This document shows, one piece after another, positions 1 to 9,295 of a stretch of DNA of 64,000 nucleotides. The position numbers and the translations under genes are program-made. The stretch comes from Geminicoccaceae bacterium (GTDB taxonomy: Bacteria > Pseudomonadota > Alphaproteobacteria > Geminicoccales > Geminicoccaceae): the NCBI GenBank assembly GCA_025062095.1, contig JANXAZ010000007.1, forward strand, positions 1-64,000, in the 5' to 3' direction. The notes beneath the pieces were generated by a model. It worked only from the letters and a program-made list of their open reading frames with translations, was not told where the DNA came from and searched no databases. Each line of letters opens with the position of its first letter. The first letter of the stretch is position 1.

Positions 1-185
1 GGCGCCGGGCCTCCGACACGGTGGCGTCGCGCCCCGGCCGGCCGCATCTTGCGCGATCCGAGGCGGGCCCCGGGCGCGGCGCGCAGACCGCGCGGGAGCC
101 GCGACCGAGCGATCGCGGCTGCGCGAGACCGTTCGCTCGCGCTCGGGTTTCCGCAGTGCTCGGGCATCCCCGGTCGCGGCGCGCC

Positions 186-716
186 TTACGCCACCGCGCA
201 GCAGCCTCCGCCGCGGGCGCGCGCTTCGCGCAGGCCAGCGCGCGCTCGTTCGACGAGCGTGCCCAGGCTCTCGTCCCCGAGCCAGGTGGCGATGCCGATG
301 CTCATCGACACGGAGGCTTCCGGCTCGGTCGCGAGCGAGCCGCCGAGGAGCATCCGGCGCGCGAGCCGGGCGGCGCCCGAAAGCCCCGTATTGGGCAGCA
401 ACACCAACAGCTCGCCCGTCTCCCAACGCCCGAGAAGATCGGTCGAGCGGATGCGGCTCTTGAGGAGCCCGGCGAGGCGCACGACGGTTTCCGGCCGCGC
501 GTCCGTCTCTCCGTTCGGGCCGTCGGCGGCGACGAGCAGAAGCGACAGTCGACCCCCGTAGCGGCGGCGGCGCGCGATCTCCTCGCTTGCGCGCTCGGCG
601 AAATAGACGTCCTTGAGGCAGCCGGTCTCGAGATCGCGCGTCGCGCTGCGCAACAAGAGCGCCTGCACGATCGGACGGTTCGCGACAGAGAAAGGATCGG
701 AGGGGCTTTCGGCCAT
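186..716 (-). CDS. Degenerate GGDEF-domain protein
   Basis: This 176-aa protein resembles a diguanylate cyclase domain without a sensor region. It shows the family's DxxTGxxxxxxF opening near residues 28-40, a central beta-alpha scaffold, and RWETGELLVLLPNT where an active enzyme has R-x-GGDEF-xx-LLP. The signature is therefore ETGEL: both glycines and the metal-binding aspartate are replaced. Known biochemistry of the family makes cyclic-di-GMP synthesis unlikely, and a nucleotide-binding or protein-interaction role is inferred. The ATG at 716 begins MAESPSD; the same frame continues open upstream but becomes low-complexity Arg/Pro-rich sequence, so the upstream part is not called. It lies downstream of the M24 aminopeptidase on the same strand, separated by about 730 bp, so co-transcription is uncertain. 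Confidence 0.7.
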   Translation of the reverse strand: MAESPSDPFSVANRPIVQALLLRSATRDLETGCLKDVYFAERASEEIARRRRYGGRLSLLLVAADGPNGETDARPETVVRLAGLLKSRIRSTDLLGRWETGELLVLLPNTGLSGAARLARRMLLGGSLATEPEASVSMSIGIATWLGDESLGTLVERARAGLREARARGGGCCAVA

Positions 717-1447
717 GCGCTCGCTCCGCCGGAAACGCGCGCCGATCGTGACCCACCCGGGTAAACGAAAGGTGAAGAGCGACGGGCGCCGCACATTCGG
801 GTAGGCTCGGCATCCGGCCGCGCTCCCGCGCCGGGCGGAGCCCGCACCCCCGAGCGCGCGGGATCGTCGACCGCCGCGGCGGCGGGGGCCTCGGAAGAGG
901 CCGAAAAGGCGCACCGCTCTCGCACGCGTCTCCTCGGACGCGTCGCGCCGCCTCGTTTCGGGGCCCGGGCGCTCCGGTCGCTCGTCGGCTGGGCCCGGAA
1001 GGTCGTTCGAGACACGCGGGAACGGAGACCGTGTCGGGACGGCGCGGAACTCGCGGTGAAAGGCGCTCGACCGCCGGGGGCGGCGGGCGCATCGCGACGG
1101 ACCGGGGGCCGGCGACGCGACGGGTGGACCGGTGTTTCCGGTCGGTCTTCTCCGCGACGGCACCGACCGGGGTCGCGGTCGGAAGCAAGAGACGAGCCCG
1201 CTCGGCTCCCCCGCGCCCGCGATCCGGAGAAGAGCGACGGGGCTTTTCGCCCGCGCGCGGGGCGCGCGACCGCCGTTTCGCAGGGCGGCCGGACCGCGCG
1301 CGGCCGGGGGCGCACCCCGGCGAAACGGCGGGGGCGAAGCGCGGGGGCTCTCGCCGGCGAAAGCGGAGCGGTCGGGACGCGAGCCCGAGGACCGGTTTCG
1401 CGCGCGGGGATCCGCGGCGGGCGGTCGGTGGCTGTTCGGGGGCGAGG
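717..1447. other. Gene-free stretch, GC-rich
   Basis: About 730 bp without a supportable gene. Several frames stay open only because stops are rare at this GC content; their translations are Arg/Pro/Ala-rich with no recognisable domain. No tRNA, repeat array or clear terminator was seen. Confidence 0.5.
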
Positions 1448-3238
1448 CTAGCGCAGCGGCGCGCAGGCGCGCTCGAGCCAAGCGCGATCGGCCGGATCGT
1501 CGAGCAGCGGAGCGAGTTCCGCGAACACGCGCGCGTGATAGCCGTCGAGCCACAGGCGCTCCTCGGCGGTGAGCAAGGCCGGGACGAGGAGGGTGCGGTC
1601 GATCGGACACAAGGTGAGCGTGCGGAAACCCAACAGCTCGCGCTCGCCGCCTTCGGGTTTGCCGCGCGCTTCGACGAGAAGGAGGTTCTCGGTCCGGATC
1701 CCGTAAGCGCCGGGGCGGTAGTAGCCGGGTTCGTCGGAGACGATCATCCCGGGCTCGAGCTCCGCGCCCGGGGTCGTCTTGGCGATCCGCTGCGGACCTT
1801 CGTGGACGCACAGGAAACTGCCCACGCCGTGGCCGGTGCCGTGGTCGTAGTCGAGGCCGCGCGACCACAAGGGAAGGCGGGCCAGACAATCGATCTGACC
1901 GCCGCGCGTGCCTTTGGGGAAGACCGCTTCGGCGACGGCGATGTGGCCTTTGAGGACGAGGGTGAAGCGTTCCTTGATCTCGCGCGCGACCTCGCCGAGC
2001 GCGACGGTGCGCGTGATGTCGGTGGTGGCATCGCGGTACTGGGCACCCGAGTCGACGAGATAGACGGTGCCGGGCTCCAGGCGGCGATTGGTCGCCGGCG
2101 AGGGGCGGTAATGGGGCAGCGCGGCATTGGGCCCGTGCGCCGAGATCGTGGGGAAGGAGGGGCCCTCGAAGAGCGGATCTTTGGCCCGCTCGAGCTCGAG
2201 CCGGTCGGCCGCTCTGAGCTCGTCGATCCCGGCCGCGAGCCCCTCGCGCTCGAGCCAGGCCAGAAAGCGCACGACGGCGGCACCGTCGCGCCGTTGGGCG
2301 GCGATCGCTCCTTCGATTTCGACCGGGTTCTTGATCGCCTTGGCCTTGCGGATCGGGTCGTCGGCCTCGATCAGCCGCGCGCCCGCGCGCTCGAGCCGGT
2401 CGAGAAAGCCGAGATGGACCTCGGCGGGATCGACGAGCACGGCGCAGCGCGCGAGCCCGAGCTCGTCGAGGGCATCCGGCAGGCGTTCGACCGGTTCGAC
2501 CGCGATCCCCTCCTCGAGCACGACATCGGGGCCGAGCTTGCGCGGATCGACGAACCAGCGACAGCGCCCGTCGGCATCGAGGAGCGCGTACGACAGGCAC
2601 AAGGGATTGAAGGGGACGTCGCGGCCGCGGACGTTGAGCAGCCAGGCCACGCAATCGGCGGCGGCGACGAACAGGTGATCGGCTCCTCTGGTGCGCAGCT
2701 CTCCGGCGATGCGTCGGCGCTTGGAGAGGGAGCTCTCGCCCGCGAAGCGTTCGGGGTGGGAGAAGGCCGGGCTCGAAGGAGGCGGGGGGCGATCGGTCCA
2801 GATGCGATCGACGGGGTTGGGGGCGAGAAAAACGAGCTCCGCTCCCTTGCCGCGGGCGAGCTTGGCCAGGCGCTCGTACTCCGCGCGCCCGAGAAGGAAG
2901 GGATCGACGCCCAGCCGCACGCCCGGGCGCAGGCGCTCCTCGAGCCAGCGCGCGGGCGCGGTCGCGTTCACCTCGTGGCGCTCGAACAGCGCGGCGTCCA
3001 CCTCGCGCTCGAGCTGCTCGACATAGCGACCGTCGCTGAAGACGGCGGCGGCCCCGGGGAGGACGACGAGAACGGCGAAGGATCCGGTGAAACCCGAAAG
3101 CCAGGCGACGCGTTCGGCCGAAGGCGGGAGATATTCGTTGCCCTGCTCGTCGGTCCGCGGGAGATACAAACCGTCGACCCCGGCTTCGGCGAGGACGCGG
3201 CGCAGGGCATCCAGACGAGCGGCGAAAGGAGAAGACAT
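1448..3238 (-). CDS. Xaa-Pro aminopeptidase (M24B family)
   Basis: This 596-aa cytosolic metallopeptidase should remove N-terminal residues that precede proline. Two creatinase-type N-terminal domains (about residues 1-310) lead into the pita-bread catalytic domain. The five metal ligands of the M24 family are visible: D396 in VDSGAQ, D407 in DATTDITRT, H470 in GTGHGVG, E503 in SDEPGYY and E517 in RTENLL. Length and three-domain layout match the long aminopeptidase P (XPNPEP1-like) form rather than the roughly 440-aa E. coli PepP. The ATG at 3238 gives a normal MSSPFAARLDALR start. infC starts 225 bp upstream on the same strand. Confidence 0.93.
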   Translation of the reverse strand: MSSPFAARLDALRRVLAEAGVDGLYLPRTDEQGNEYLPPSAERVAWLSGFTGSFAVLVVLPGAAAVFSDGRYVEQLEREVDAALFERHEVNATAPARWLEERLRPGVRLGVDPFLLGRAEYERLAKLARGKGAELVFLAPNPVDRIWTDRPPPPSSPAFSHPERFAGESSLSKRRRIAGELRTRGADHLFVAAADCVAWLLNVRGRDVPFNPLCLSYALLDADGRCRWFVDPRKLGPDVVLEEGIAVEPVERLPDALDELGLARCAVLVDPAEVHLGFLDRLERAGARLIEADDPIRKAKAIKNPVEIEGAIAAQRRDGAAVVRFLAWLEREGLAAGIDELRAADRLELERAKDPLFEGPSFPTISAHGPNAALPHYRPSPATNRRLEPGTVYLVDSGAQYRDATTDITRTVALGEVAREIKERFTLVLKGHIAVAEAVFPKGTRGGQIDCLARLPLWSRGLDYDHGTGHGVGSFLCVHEGPQRIAKTTPGAELEPGMIVSDEPGYYRPGAYGIRTENLLLVEARGKPEGGERELLGFRTLTLCPIDRTLLVPALLTAEERLWLDGYHARVFAELAPLLDDPADRAWLERACAPLR

Positions 3239-3462
3239 GGGCGGGCTCCGGGCGAGGACGCGGCTCCGGGCTTAGCCGAAGCCGATCGCCGAAGGGAGAG
3301 CGCGAACCTCGTTCTCGCGGGCGAGCGCGATCGCCGGGGGCGCGGCCGAGGCGCCTGCGCTCGGGCGGGGCGAGCGCACCGGCGAGATCCGCTCCCGGCC
3401 GCGCCTTTTCGCCCGAAGCGCGCGCACCGGACGGGATCCCGGGGCGGGGGCGAACGGCGCGC

Positions 3463-3987
3463 TCAGCGCAGAGGCGCCATCACCATGACCATCTGTTTGC
3501 CCTCGAGCTTGGGCATTTGTTCGACTTTGGCGCGGTCGGCGACGTCGTTCTTGATGCGCTCGAACAGGCTCGTCGCCAGATGGGTGTGGACCATTTCGCG
3601 ACCGCGGAAGCGCAGGGTGACTTTGACCTTGTCGCCTTCGTCCAGGAATTCGCGGATCTTGCGCATTTTGATTTCGTAATCGTTTTCGTCGATGGTGGGC
3701 CGCATCTTGATTTCTTTGACTTCGATCGTGCGCTGTTTCTTGCGCGCGGCGGCGGCTTTTTTCTGAGCTTCGTATTTGAACTTGCCGTAGTCGAGGATCT
3801 TGCAGACCGGCGGCCGAGCCGTGGGCGCGATCTCCACCAGGTCCAGGCCGGCTTCTTCGGCCCTCGCGAGGGCTTCCCGCAACGGGACGATCCCCACCAT
3901 GTTGCCGTTCTCGTCGATCAGTCGCACTTCCGGTGCGTCGATCATCCGGTTGACTCGGTACTCCTCCTCGCGGGTCGATGTCGCCAT
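3463..3987 (-). CDS. infC: Translation initiation factor IF-3
   Basis: IF-3 binds the 30S subunit, keeps it apart from 50S and checks initiator tRNA selection. The chosen ATG at 3987 gives 174 aa (MATSTREEEYRVN...), the normal family length, and AGGAGG lies 13 nt upstream. The frame is open for 53 more codons upstream but that part is low-complexity. The N domain contains RVNRMIDAPEVRLID and VGIVPLREAL. A lysine/alanine-rich linker (YEAQKKAAAARKKQ) joins it to the C domain with IKMRPTIDENDYEIK and VKVTLRFRGREM. It follows thrS by 94 bp, the common thrS-infC order, but the usual rpmI-rplT genes do not follow. Confidence 0.96.
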   Translation of the reverse strand: MATSTREEEYRVNRMIDAPEVRLIDENGNMVGIVPLREALARAEEAGLDLVEIAPTARPPVCKILDYGKFKYEAQKKAAAARKKQRTIEVKEIKMRPTIDENDYEIKMRKIREFLDEGDKVKVTLRFRGREMVHTHLATSLFERIKNDVADRAKVEQMPKLEGKQMVMVMAPLR

Positions 3988-4081
3988 GTAGTCCGTTCTT
4001 CCTCCTGTTCGGTCGTCGACGAAGACCGCGCCGCGCCCCGTGCCGGCGCGTCGATCGATATGCGCATCCTGCGCAGCTCGC

Positions 4082-6049
4082 TCAACGGGCGCGCGCGAGA
4101 TCGGGCGGGGTCGATTCCCGAAGGCACAGCGCGAGCGCCGCGTCAAGCGCGAGGATCTCTTGTTCGCGGCTGCCGAGCCGGCGCAGCGCCACCGTGCCCT
4201 GGGCTTTTTCCCGTGCGCCCACGGCCAAGATGAAGGGCACCTTGGCGAGGCTGTGCTCGCGTACCTTGTAGGAGATCTTGTCGGGTCGGAGATCGAGCTC
4301 GGCCCGGACGCCGGCGGCCGCGAGCCGAGCGTGGACCTCGCGCGCCCAGTCGTCGACCTCGTTGGTGATCGTCGCCACCACCGCCTGGACCGGCGCCAAC
4401 CAGACCGGCAGTTTGCCGGCGTAGTGTTCGATGAGAATGCCGATGAACCGCTCCAGGGAGCCCAGGATCGCGCGGTGCAGCATCACCGGGCGATGTTTGG
4501 CGCCGTCGGGTCCGATGTAGCTCGCATCGAGCCGCTCGGGCAGGACGAAGTCGACCTGCAGCGTTCCGCACTGCCAGGCACGACCGATAGCGTCCTCGAG
4601 CACGAACTCGAGCTTGGGGCCGTAGAACGCCCCTTCGCCCGGATTGAGCTCGAACTCCACCCCCGCCGCCGCGCAGGCCTCTTCGAGGGCGCGTTCGGCC
4701 TGGTCCCAGACCTCGTCGGATCCCGCGCGCACCGGTGGGCGGTCGGCGAAGCGGACCTTGAAGGAGGGGAAGCCGAAATCCGCGTACACCGACCGCAAGA
4801 GGTCGACGAAGGCGACGCTTTCGCTCGTGATCTGCTCGGGCGTGCAGAAGATGTGGGCGTCGTCTTGGGTGAAGGCGCGCACCCGCATGATCCCGTGCAG
4901 CGCCCCAGACGGTTCGTTGCGGTGACAGGAGCCGAACTCGGCCATCCGCAGCGGCAGGTCGCGGTAGCTCTTGATGCCCTGGTTGAAGATCTGCACGTGG
5001 CAGGGGCAGTTCATCGGCTTGAGCGCGAAGGACCGCTCCTCCGCCTCGAGCGTGAACATGTGCGCCCGGAACTTCTCCCAGTGCCCCGAGCGCTCCCACA
5101 AGCTGCGGTCGACGAGCTGGGGCGTGCGCACCTCGACGTAGCCGGCGGCGGACAGACGGCGGCGGACGTAGTCCTCGACCTGCCGCCACAACGTCCAACC
5201 CTTGGGATGCCAGAAGACCGAGCCCGGCGCCTCTTCCTGGACGTGGAAGAGGTCCATCTCCCGCCCGAGCCGGCGATGATCGCGCCGCTCGGCCTCTTCG
5301 AGCTGGTGGAGATAGGCGTCGAGCTGGGCCTTGGTGGGGAAGGCCGTGCCGTAGATGCGCTGCAGCTGCGGGCGGCGGGGATCGCCGCGCCAATAGGCCC
5401 CCGCCACTTTCAAGAGCTTGAAGGCCCCGATCTTGCCCGTCGACGGCCCGTGCGGTCCGCGGCAGAGATCGAACCAGCCGTCTTGATGATAGATCGTGAC
5501 CGGCTCGCCCTCGGGGATCGCGTCGAGGATCTCGAGCTTGAAGCGCTCGCCCAAGGCGGCGAAGCGCCGGCGCGCCTCCTCGCGGCTCACCTCTTCGCGC
5601 CGGAACGGCACGTCGGCGGCGACGATCTCGGCCATCCGCGCCTCGATGCGGGCGAGATCGTCGGTCGAGAACGGCTCCTCGCGGTAGAAGTCGTAATAAA
5701 AGCCGGTCTCGATCGGGGGGCCGATGGTCACTTGCGTGCCCGGGAAGAGCTCCTGGACCGCTTGCGCCATCACGTGCGCGCAGTCGTGACGGATGAGCTC
5801 GAGCGCCTCGGGATCCTCGATCCGCACGACGCGCACCCGCGCGTCCTTCTCGATCGGACGGTCGAGGTCGCGGAGCTCGCCGTCGACGATCACGGCGACC
5901 GCCTCCCGGGCGAGCGCGGGCCCGATCGCCTCGGCGATCTCACGCCCGGTGGGCGGGTGATCGAAGGCGAGGGTCGAACCGTCGGGCAGCGTGATCGCCA
6001 CCTCCCGCGCGCAAGCGGCGGCTTCGCGGAGCTCGACGGCGGTCTGCAT
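4082..6049 (-). CDS. thrS: Threonyl-tRNA synthetase
   Basis: This 655-aa class II synthetase charges tRNA-Thr with threonine. The order is an N-terminal TGS domain (about residues 17-80, [17 protein letters not shown]), the editing domain with [11 protein letters not shown], the catalytic core with [20 protein letters not shown] and [14 protein letters not shown] (zinc-binding Cys/His of the ThrRS active site), and a C-terminal anticodon-binding domain ([11 protein letters not shown]). Its length is usual for bacteria. It is the first gene of a thrS-infC pair. A TTGACA-like hexamer (minus strand, 6147-6152) lies upstream but without a convincing -10. Its cognate tRNA-Thr(UGU) is also in the window at 45.8 kb. 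Confidence 0.97.
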   Translation of the reverse strand: MQTAVELREAAACAREVAITLPDGSTLAFDHPPTGREIAEAIGPALAREAVAVIVDGELRDLDRPIEKDARVRVVRIEDPEALELIRHDCAHVMAQAVQELFPGTQVTIGPPIETGFYYDFYREEPFSTDDLARIEARMAEIVAADVPFRREEVSREEARRRFAALGERFKLEILDAIPEGEPVTIYHQDGWFDLCRGPHGPSTGKIGAFKLLKVAGAYWRGDPRRPQLQRIYGTAFPTKAQLDAYLHQLEEAERRDHRRLGREMDLFHVQEEAPGSVFWHPKGWTLWRQVEDYVRRRLSAAGYVEVRTPQLVDRSLWERSGHWEKFRAHMFTLEAEERSFALKPMNCPCHVQIFNQGIKSYRDLPLRMAEFGSCHRNEPSGALHGIMRVRAFTQDDAHIFCTPEQITSESVAFVDLLRSVYADFGFPSFKVRFADRPPVRAGSDEVWDQAERALEEACAAAGVEFELNPGEGAFYGPKLEFVLEDAIGRAWQCGTLQVDFVLPERLDASYIGPDGAKHRPVMLHRAILGSLERFIGILIEHYAGKLPVWLAPVQAVVATITNEVDDWAREVHARLAAAGVRAELDLRPDKISYKVREHSLAKVPFILAVGAREKAQGTVALRRLGSREQEILALDAALALCLRESTPPDLARAR

Positions 6050-6148
6050 GCGGGGCGGATCCGTTCCGAGGGGACCGAACGAGGGCGATCTCGACCCTCC
6101 CGAGCGGCCGAGCGCTCGGTGAAAGGTGGGGGCGCGGCGGGCGGACTG

Positions 6149-7321
6149 TCAACCGCGCGCCGGACCGCGCGCCGCCGCCTCGCGCAAGGTCTCTTCATAA
6201 GTCTCGAGCAGCCGGCGGCCCACCCGCTCGAGCGCGAAGCCCTCGGCCGCGAAGGCGCGCGCGCGGAGCGCCAGGCGGGCGCGCACCTCCTCGTCGAGCG
6301 ACAACGCCCGCTCGATCGCCCAGGCGAGCTCCTCGGCGTCGCCCGCGGCCACGATCCATCCGGTGGAGGCCGGCTGCACGCATTCGGGCAGCGCCCCGAG
6401 ATGCGAAACGACGACCGGCCGACCCATGGCTTGAGCGGCGAGCACCACCCGCGCCGAGGGCAGAGGCCGGATCGCCGGCAGGACCACGAGGTCGGCGAGC
6501 TGCAACGCCGCCGGCTCGTCTTCGGGCGGGGCGCCGAAGCGCACCCGCTCGCCCAGCCCGGCCTCGCGGATCGCCCGCTCGAGCTCGCGCACGTACGTTC
6601 GATCGGCGTCCTCGGCGGCGATGAAAACGGCGCTCAGGTCCTCGCGCGCGATCTTGGCGAGGGCGCGCAGGAGCACCCGATGGCCGTGGGCGGGCACGAG
6701 CGGCCCGGGCACGAGGAGCACGCGGCGGCCGAGGTCGAGCCCCCAGCGCGTCGCCACGGCGGCGACGCGGGCCCCGTGCACGCGCTCGGGAGCGAGCTCG
6801 GCGAGGTCGAGGGCGGGCGGCAGCACCCGGATCCGCGCCGCCGGCACGCCGTGCCGCTCGCCGAGCTCTTCCGCCACGTGCTCGGAGACGGCGAGCAGGC
6901 GCGGCGCCGTCAGGAGGGGTTCGCTGGCGGGATCGCCGAGTTCGTCGAGATCGTGGACCGTGGCGAGCCACGGCAGCGCGAGCCGTTCGGCGGCGGCGCG
7001 GGCGAGCGGTGCCGCGCTCGCGCGCTGGACGTGGAGGACGCGCAAGCCCTCCTCGCGCGCGAAGGCGGCGAGTTTGCGCAGGGCGCGCAAGCGGGCGAAG
7101 AACCCTCCCGCCTCGGCGGGCAGCGCCACGAGCCGGCCTCCCGCGCGCCGGACCTCGGTGGCGAGCGGCCCGTCGCGGGCGGCGACGAACGGCCGCCAGC
7201 CGCCGTCGGCGAGCAGGCGGCAGTATTCGAGCGTGCGCCGGCTCACGCTGTCGGGCGGGAGGCGCGCCGCCAACAGAAGCGCGGCGGGCGGCCGCCGCCC
7301 GACCTCTTCGCGATCTCTCAC
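6149..7321 (-). CDS. GT-B glycosyltransferase, family 4 type
   Basis: This 390-aa protein has the two Rossmann-like halves of a GT-B retaining glycosyltransferase. The N-terminal acceptor half includes VLHVQRASAAPLARAAAERL. The C-terminal donor half includes VLLVPGPLVPAHGHRVLLRALAK reduced to its family core, the predicted nucleotide-sugar loop around PSARVVLAAQAMGRPVVVS, and GWIVAAGDAEELAWAI. In typical GT4 enzymes the E-x7-E motif sits in this loop; here PLPSARVVLAAQAMG replaces it, so the first glutamate appears missing and the donor cannot be guessed. It is probably cytoplasmic and acts on cell-envelope glycans, which is inference from the family. It ends 99 bp upstream of thrS on the same strand. 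Confidence 0.82.
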   Translation of the reverse strand: MRDREEVGRRPPAALLLAARLPPDSVSRRTLEYCRLLADGGWRPFVAARDGPLATEVRRAGGRLVALPAEAGGFFARLRALRKLAAFAREEGLRVLHVQRASAAPLARAAAERLALPWLATVHDLDELGDPASEPLLTAPRLLAVSEHVAEELGERHGVPAARIRVLPPALDLAELAPERVHGARVAAVATRWGLDLGRRVLLVPGPLVPAHGHRVLLRALAKIAREDLSAVFIAAEDADRTYVRELERAIREAGLGERVRFGAPPEDEPAALQLADLVVLPAIRPLPSARVVLAAQAMGRPVVVSHLGALPECVQPASTGWIVAAGDAEELAWAIERALSLDEEVRARLALRARAFAAEGFALERVGRRLLETYEETLREAAARGPARG

Positions 7322-7422
7322 GCCTCGCGGATCCCGAACCGCCGACGTCCCGGCGGGGCCACTTCGCCCGTCGGCCGCGCCCTGCTAGCAGATCGCGCAG
7401 GCGGGACAAGGCGGGCGGGACC

Positions 7423-8199
7423 ATGGAGCCGGCCATCCGTTTCCTCGAGCGCGACGGCGAGGGCGCGATCGCTTTCGCCCGCGAAAGCGGGACGGGACCC
7501 GAGATCGTCTTCCTGAGCGGTCTGCGCTCGGACATGACGGGAACCAAGGCGAGCCGGCTGGCCGCCCTCGCCGCCGAGCGCGGCTGGGCCTTCACCCGCT
7601 TCGATTACCGCGGTCACGGTCGCTCCTCGGGCCGTTTCGAGGAGTGCACGGTGGGCGATTGGCTCGACGACACGCTCGCGATCCTCGACCGGGTGGTCGA
7701 AGGACCTTTCGTGCTCGTCGGTTCGTCTCTGGGTGGCTGGCTCGCGCTGCGCGCAGGGGAAGAGCGGATCGATCGGCTCGTCGGGCTCGTCCTCGTCGCC
7801 CCGGCACCGGACTTTCCGCGCCGGCTCGTCTTGCCCGCCCTGAGCCCCGAACAACGCCGGATGCTCGAGCAGGCGGGCGTCGTCGCGCTGCCCTCCGACC
7901 ATTGCGAGCCGATCCCGTTCACCCGACGGTTCCTCGAGGAGTCGATCGACCACGAGGTTCTCGGGCGCGATCTGCCCTTTTCGTGCCCCGTGCACATCCT
8001 CCACGGACGGCGCGACGCGGACGTGCCGCTTTCTCTTTCCCTCGAGCTCGTCGCCCGACTGGTCGCCGCCAAAATCACGCTCGAGGTGATCGCGGACGGC
8101 GATCACCGGCTCTCGCGCGAAACCGATCTCGTCCGGCTGTGCGCGGCGGTGACGCGCGTGCGCGCCCTCGCCCGCGGCGAGCCGCCGCCCGTGGGCTAG
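7423..8199 (+). CDS. Alpha/beta hydrolase
   Basis: This 258-aa serine hydrolase has the alpha/beta fold. The nucleophile elbow GSSLGG places the serine at residue 102. The acid is probably in GRRDADVP and the histidine in GDHRLSR near the C terminus. DYRGHGRSSGRFEE near residue 61 is the usual strand-loop before the oxyanion hole. The ATG at 7423 (MEPAIRFLERDGEG) is preferred because upstream codons are antisense to the glycosyltransferase. The substrate is unknown; related proteins include small esterases and palmitoyl-protein-thioesterase-like hydrolases. Its 3' end overlaps that of the convergent cbbR by 4 bp. Confidence 0.85.
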   Translation: MEPAIRFLERDGEGAIAFARESGTGPEIVFLSGLRSDMTGTKASRLAALAAERGWAFTRFDYRGHGRSSGRFEECTVGDWLDDTLAILDRVVEGPFVLVGSSLGGWLALRAGEERIDRLVGLVLVAPAPDFPRRLVLPALSPEQRRMLEQAGVVALPSDHCEPIPFTRRFLEESIDHEVLGRDLPFSCPVHILHGRRDADVPLSLSLELVARLVAAKITLEVIADGDHRLSRETDLVRLCAAVTRVRALARGEPPPVG

Positions 8200-9173
8200 G
8201 TGCGGTCCGAGGGCTCCGGCAGACGGGGCAAGAAACGCTCGCCCTCGCGCAAGAGATGCTCCCACAGCGCCTGCGCCGCCGGCAGCACGCGGCGATCGCG
8301 ACGGCGGACGAGATACCAGGTGCGGACGATCGGCAGCCCCACGACGTCGAGCAGGACGAGCCGGCCGTCGCGAACTTCCGTGGCCACGGTGTGGGCGGAG
8401 AGCAGCGCGATGCCCATCCCCGCCATGACCGCCTGCTTGATCGTCTCGTTGGAACCGATCTCGACCGCGCCCGGCAGCGCGAGCGTCTCGCCCGCCGTGT
8501 GGATGCCGGCGTTTTCGAACAGGCGGCGCAAGAGCGCACGCGTCCCGGAACCGGGCTCGCGCAGCAGGAAGCGTTCGTGGGCGAGGGACGCGATCGGGAT
8601 CCGGCGTTCGCGCGCGCGCGGATGATCGGGCGGGGCGACGATGACGTGCGGATGCTCCCCGAGCGCGACCTTGTCGAGGGGTTGGTCCTCGGGCGGGTAG
8701 CCCATGATCGCGAGGTCGAGCTCGAGTGCCGCGAGCGCGGTGACGATCTGCTCGCGGTTGCCGACCCGGACCTTGAGCTCGACCCCGGGACGCGCGCGCT
8801 GGAAGGCGGCGAGCGCGAAAGGCGCCCAATATTTGGCGGTGCTCACCACGCCCACCGCCACCCGTCCGCGGTCGAGGCCGCGCAGGGCGGCGACCGCCGC
8901 TGCGCAGTCGGCCAGTGCCGCCTCGATCCGGGCGAGGGCCAGCAGCACCTCTTCGCCCGCCTCGCTCGGGCGCACCCCGTCGCGGTCGCGCACCGTCAAG
9001 GGCACGCCGCCCAAGGCTTCCTCGAGGAGCTTGATCTGCTGACTCACCGCCGGTGGGGTGAGTCCGAGCGTCTCGGCGGCGGCGCTGATCGAGCCGGCGC
9101 GCACATAGGCCCCGAAGGCGCGGAGCTGGCGCAGGGAGGTCCGGCGGGCGAAAGGCGAAAGTTTTTCTTTCAT
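8196..9173 (-). CDS. cbbR: LysR-type regulator CbbR (copy 1)
   Basis: This 325-aa LysR-family regulator has a winged helix-turn-helix at residues 28-50 (SISAAAETLGLTPPAVSQQI) followed by an inducer-binding domain. The region GVVSTAKYWAPFALAAF and EPGSGTRALLRRLFE are typical of CbbR, which senses metabolites such as RuBP, phosphoenolpyruvate or NADPH in characterised bacteria. The ATG at 9173 is chosen; a TTG six codons upstream is possible. It is divergent from cbbF with 122 bp between, the classical CbbR arrangement, and a TNA-N7-TNA match lies in that gap. It is related to, but clearly different from, the second CbbR at 25.4 kb. Confidence 0.9.
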   Translation of the reverse strand: MKEKLSPFARRTSLRQLRAFGAYVRAGSISAAAETLGLTPPAVSQQIKLLEEALGGVPLTVRDRDGVRPSEAGEEVLLALARIEAALADCAAAVAALRGLDRGRVAVGVVSTAKYWAPFALAAFQRARPGVELKVRVGNREQIVTALAALELDLAIMGYPPEDQPLDKVALGEHPHVIVAPPDHPRARERRIPIASLAHERFLLREPGSGTRALLRRLFENAGIHTAGETLALPGAVEIGSNETIKQAVMAGMGIALLSAHTVATEVRDGRLVLLDVVGLPIVRTWYLVRRRDRRVLPAAQALWEHLLREGERFLPRLPEPSDRT

Positions 9174-9184
9174 GACCGAGAAGA

Positions 9185-9197
9185 TTAACAAGTTTGA
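9185..9197. promoter_or_regulatory. Candidate CbbR operator between cbbR and cbbF
   Basis: The sequence TTA-ACAAGTT-TGA fits the TNA-N7-TNA (and T-N11-A) half-site described for CbbR and other LysR proteins. It lies 11 bp upstream of the cbbR start and about 100 bp upstream of cbbF, inside the only AT-richer patch of the gap. Confidence 0.5.
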
Positions 9198-9295
9198 ATG
9201 TGCGACGCCAGCGTGACAAAGAGCGCGCTACCGGTGGGAGGGCCGCGGCGGCAGAGGTCCCGGCCCGGAGGAGCCGAACGGGAGGCGGGGCGACG

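Noticed and set aside
6050-6148. Promoter of thrS based on a TTGACA hexamer at 6147-6152
   Set aside because: No acceptable -10 hexamer lies 16-19 bp downstream and the hexamer overlaps the stop of the upstream gene.
4040-7516. Very long plus-strand open frame of over 1100 codons
   Set aside because: It is antisense to thrS and the glycosyltransferase gene and arises from high GC content; the translation has no domain structure.
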